Below are positions 12,504 to 12,661 of a stretch of 12,661 nucleotides of DNA, piece by piece. Position 1 is the stretch's first letter. The number at the start of each line of letters is the position of its first letter. Below the pieces are notes generated by a model. It saw only the letters and a list, made by a program, of their open reading frames with translations, did not search any database and had not been told where the DNA came from. The position numbers and the translations under genes were made by a program. This stretch comes from an uncultured Collinsella sp. (GTDB taxonomy: Bacteria > Actinomycetota > Coriobacteriia > Coriobacteriales > Coriobacteriaceae): the NCBI GenBank assembly GCA_902463875.1, contig CABQHR010000033.1, positions 1-12,661 on the forward strand, written 5' to 3'.

Positions 12504-12661
12504 TATGTGCGAGCAGACTATCGGTACCACGTGCGTTCAGGGCGGCTATCATCCGGGCGATGCGGAGCCGCGCCAGGTGCCCATCTACCAGTCCACCACG
12601 TGGAAGTACGACACGTCCGAGCACATGGGCAAGCTGTTTGACCTGGAGGAGTCGGGCTACT
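12504..12661 (+). CDS. O-acetylhomoserine sulfhydrylase-like PLP enzyme, 5' end only
   Basis: The first 52 residues are present before the window edge. TTCVQGGYHPGDAEPRQVPI (8-27), then YQSTTWKYDTSEHMGKLFDL (28-47) and EESGY, match the N-terminus of O-acetylhomoserine aminocarboxypropyltransferase (MetY), of the Cys/Met metabolism PLP family. Such enzymes make homocysteine from O-acetylhomoserine and sulfide. The PLP lysine and other catalytic parts lie outside the window, so a cystathionine gamma-synthase-like or lyase activity remains possible. The start has AAGGGAG six bases upstream. Sulfide could come from the cysteine desulfidase-like enzyme encoded at 6645-7964, though this link is speculative. 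Confidence 0.82.

Overview
The window looks like a chromosomal segment of a high-GC actinobacterium of the class Coriobacteriia, most likely Collinsella or a close relative. That assignment is an inference from protein character, strong GC-ending codon use, clear AAAGG/GGAGG ribosome binding sites, occasional GTG and TTG starts, and a type-A RNase P RNA. No database search was possible. Most genes are housekeeping: I see no phage, transposase, CRISPR array, tRNA or rRNA.

Layout. At the left edge is the possible 5' end of a minus-strand gene, next to a 40-bp palindromic repeat, a stable hairpin and a 129-bp inverted-repeat element. A Cof-type HAD phosphatase (minus, 386-1213) is divergent from argG (1768-2994). 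Upstream of argG lies a short ORF with a strong ribosome binding site (1488-1562). It encodes a 24-residue peptide ending in an arginine-rich run with three consecutive CGA codons before the stop. It is followed by mutually exclusive hairpins, the last with a U-tract. This is the layout of a transcription attenuator sensing arginine, and it is the most interesting feature here. argG is followed by a structured gap holding an unrecognised 56-codon ORF with an excellent ribosome binding site (3227-3397), then argH (3516-4946). ArgG and ArgH together convert citrulline to arginine.

Next come ndk (5324-5728) with a strong terminator, rpiB on the minus strand (5905-6372) with its own terminator, a cysteine desulfidase/serine dehydratase-family gene (6645-7964), and a second HAD hydrolase on the minus strand (7961-8719, GTG start) whose stop overlaps the desulfidase stop tail to tail. 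rpsA (9035-10201) has a TTG start and a leader hairpin that could bury its ribosome binding site; it ends at a strong terminator. The RNase P RNA gene rnpB (10541-10902) follows, trailed by a second long imperfect inverted repeat. Then come a YigZ/IMPACT-family gene (11121-11756), a convergent C_GCAxxG_C_C-family gene (minus, 11824-12270), and a divergent metY-like gene cut off by the right edge (12504 onward). The second copy of the 40-bp palindromic repeat sits between those last two genes.

How the parts fit. argG and argH make arginine. The desulfidase and the metY-like enzyme act on sulfur amino acids. ndk and rpiB serve nucleotide and pentose metabolism, and rpsA and rnpB serve translation and tRNA maturation. 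The novelty is in the non-coding DNA: the arginine leader, the small ORF between argG and argH, two long inverted-repeat elements and a repeated palindrome.
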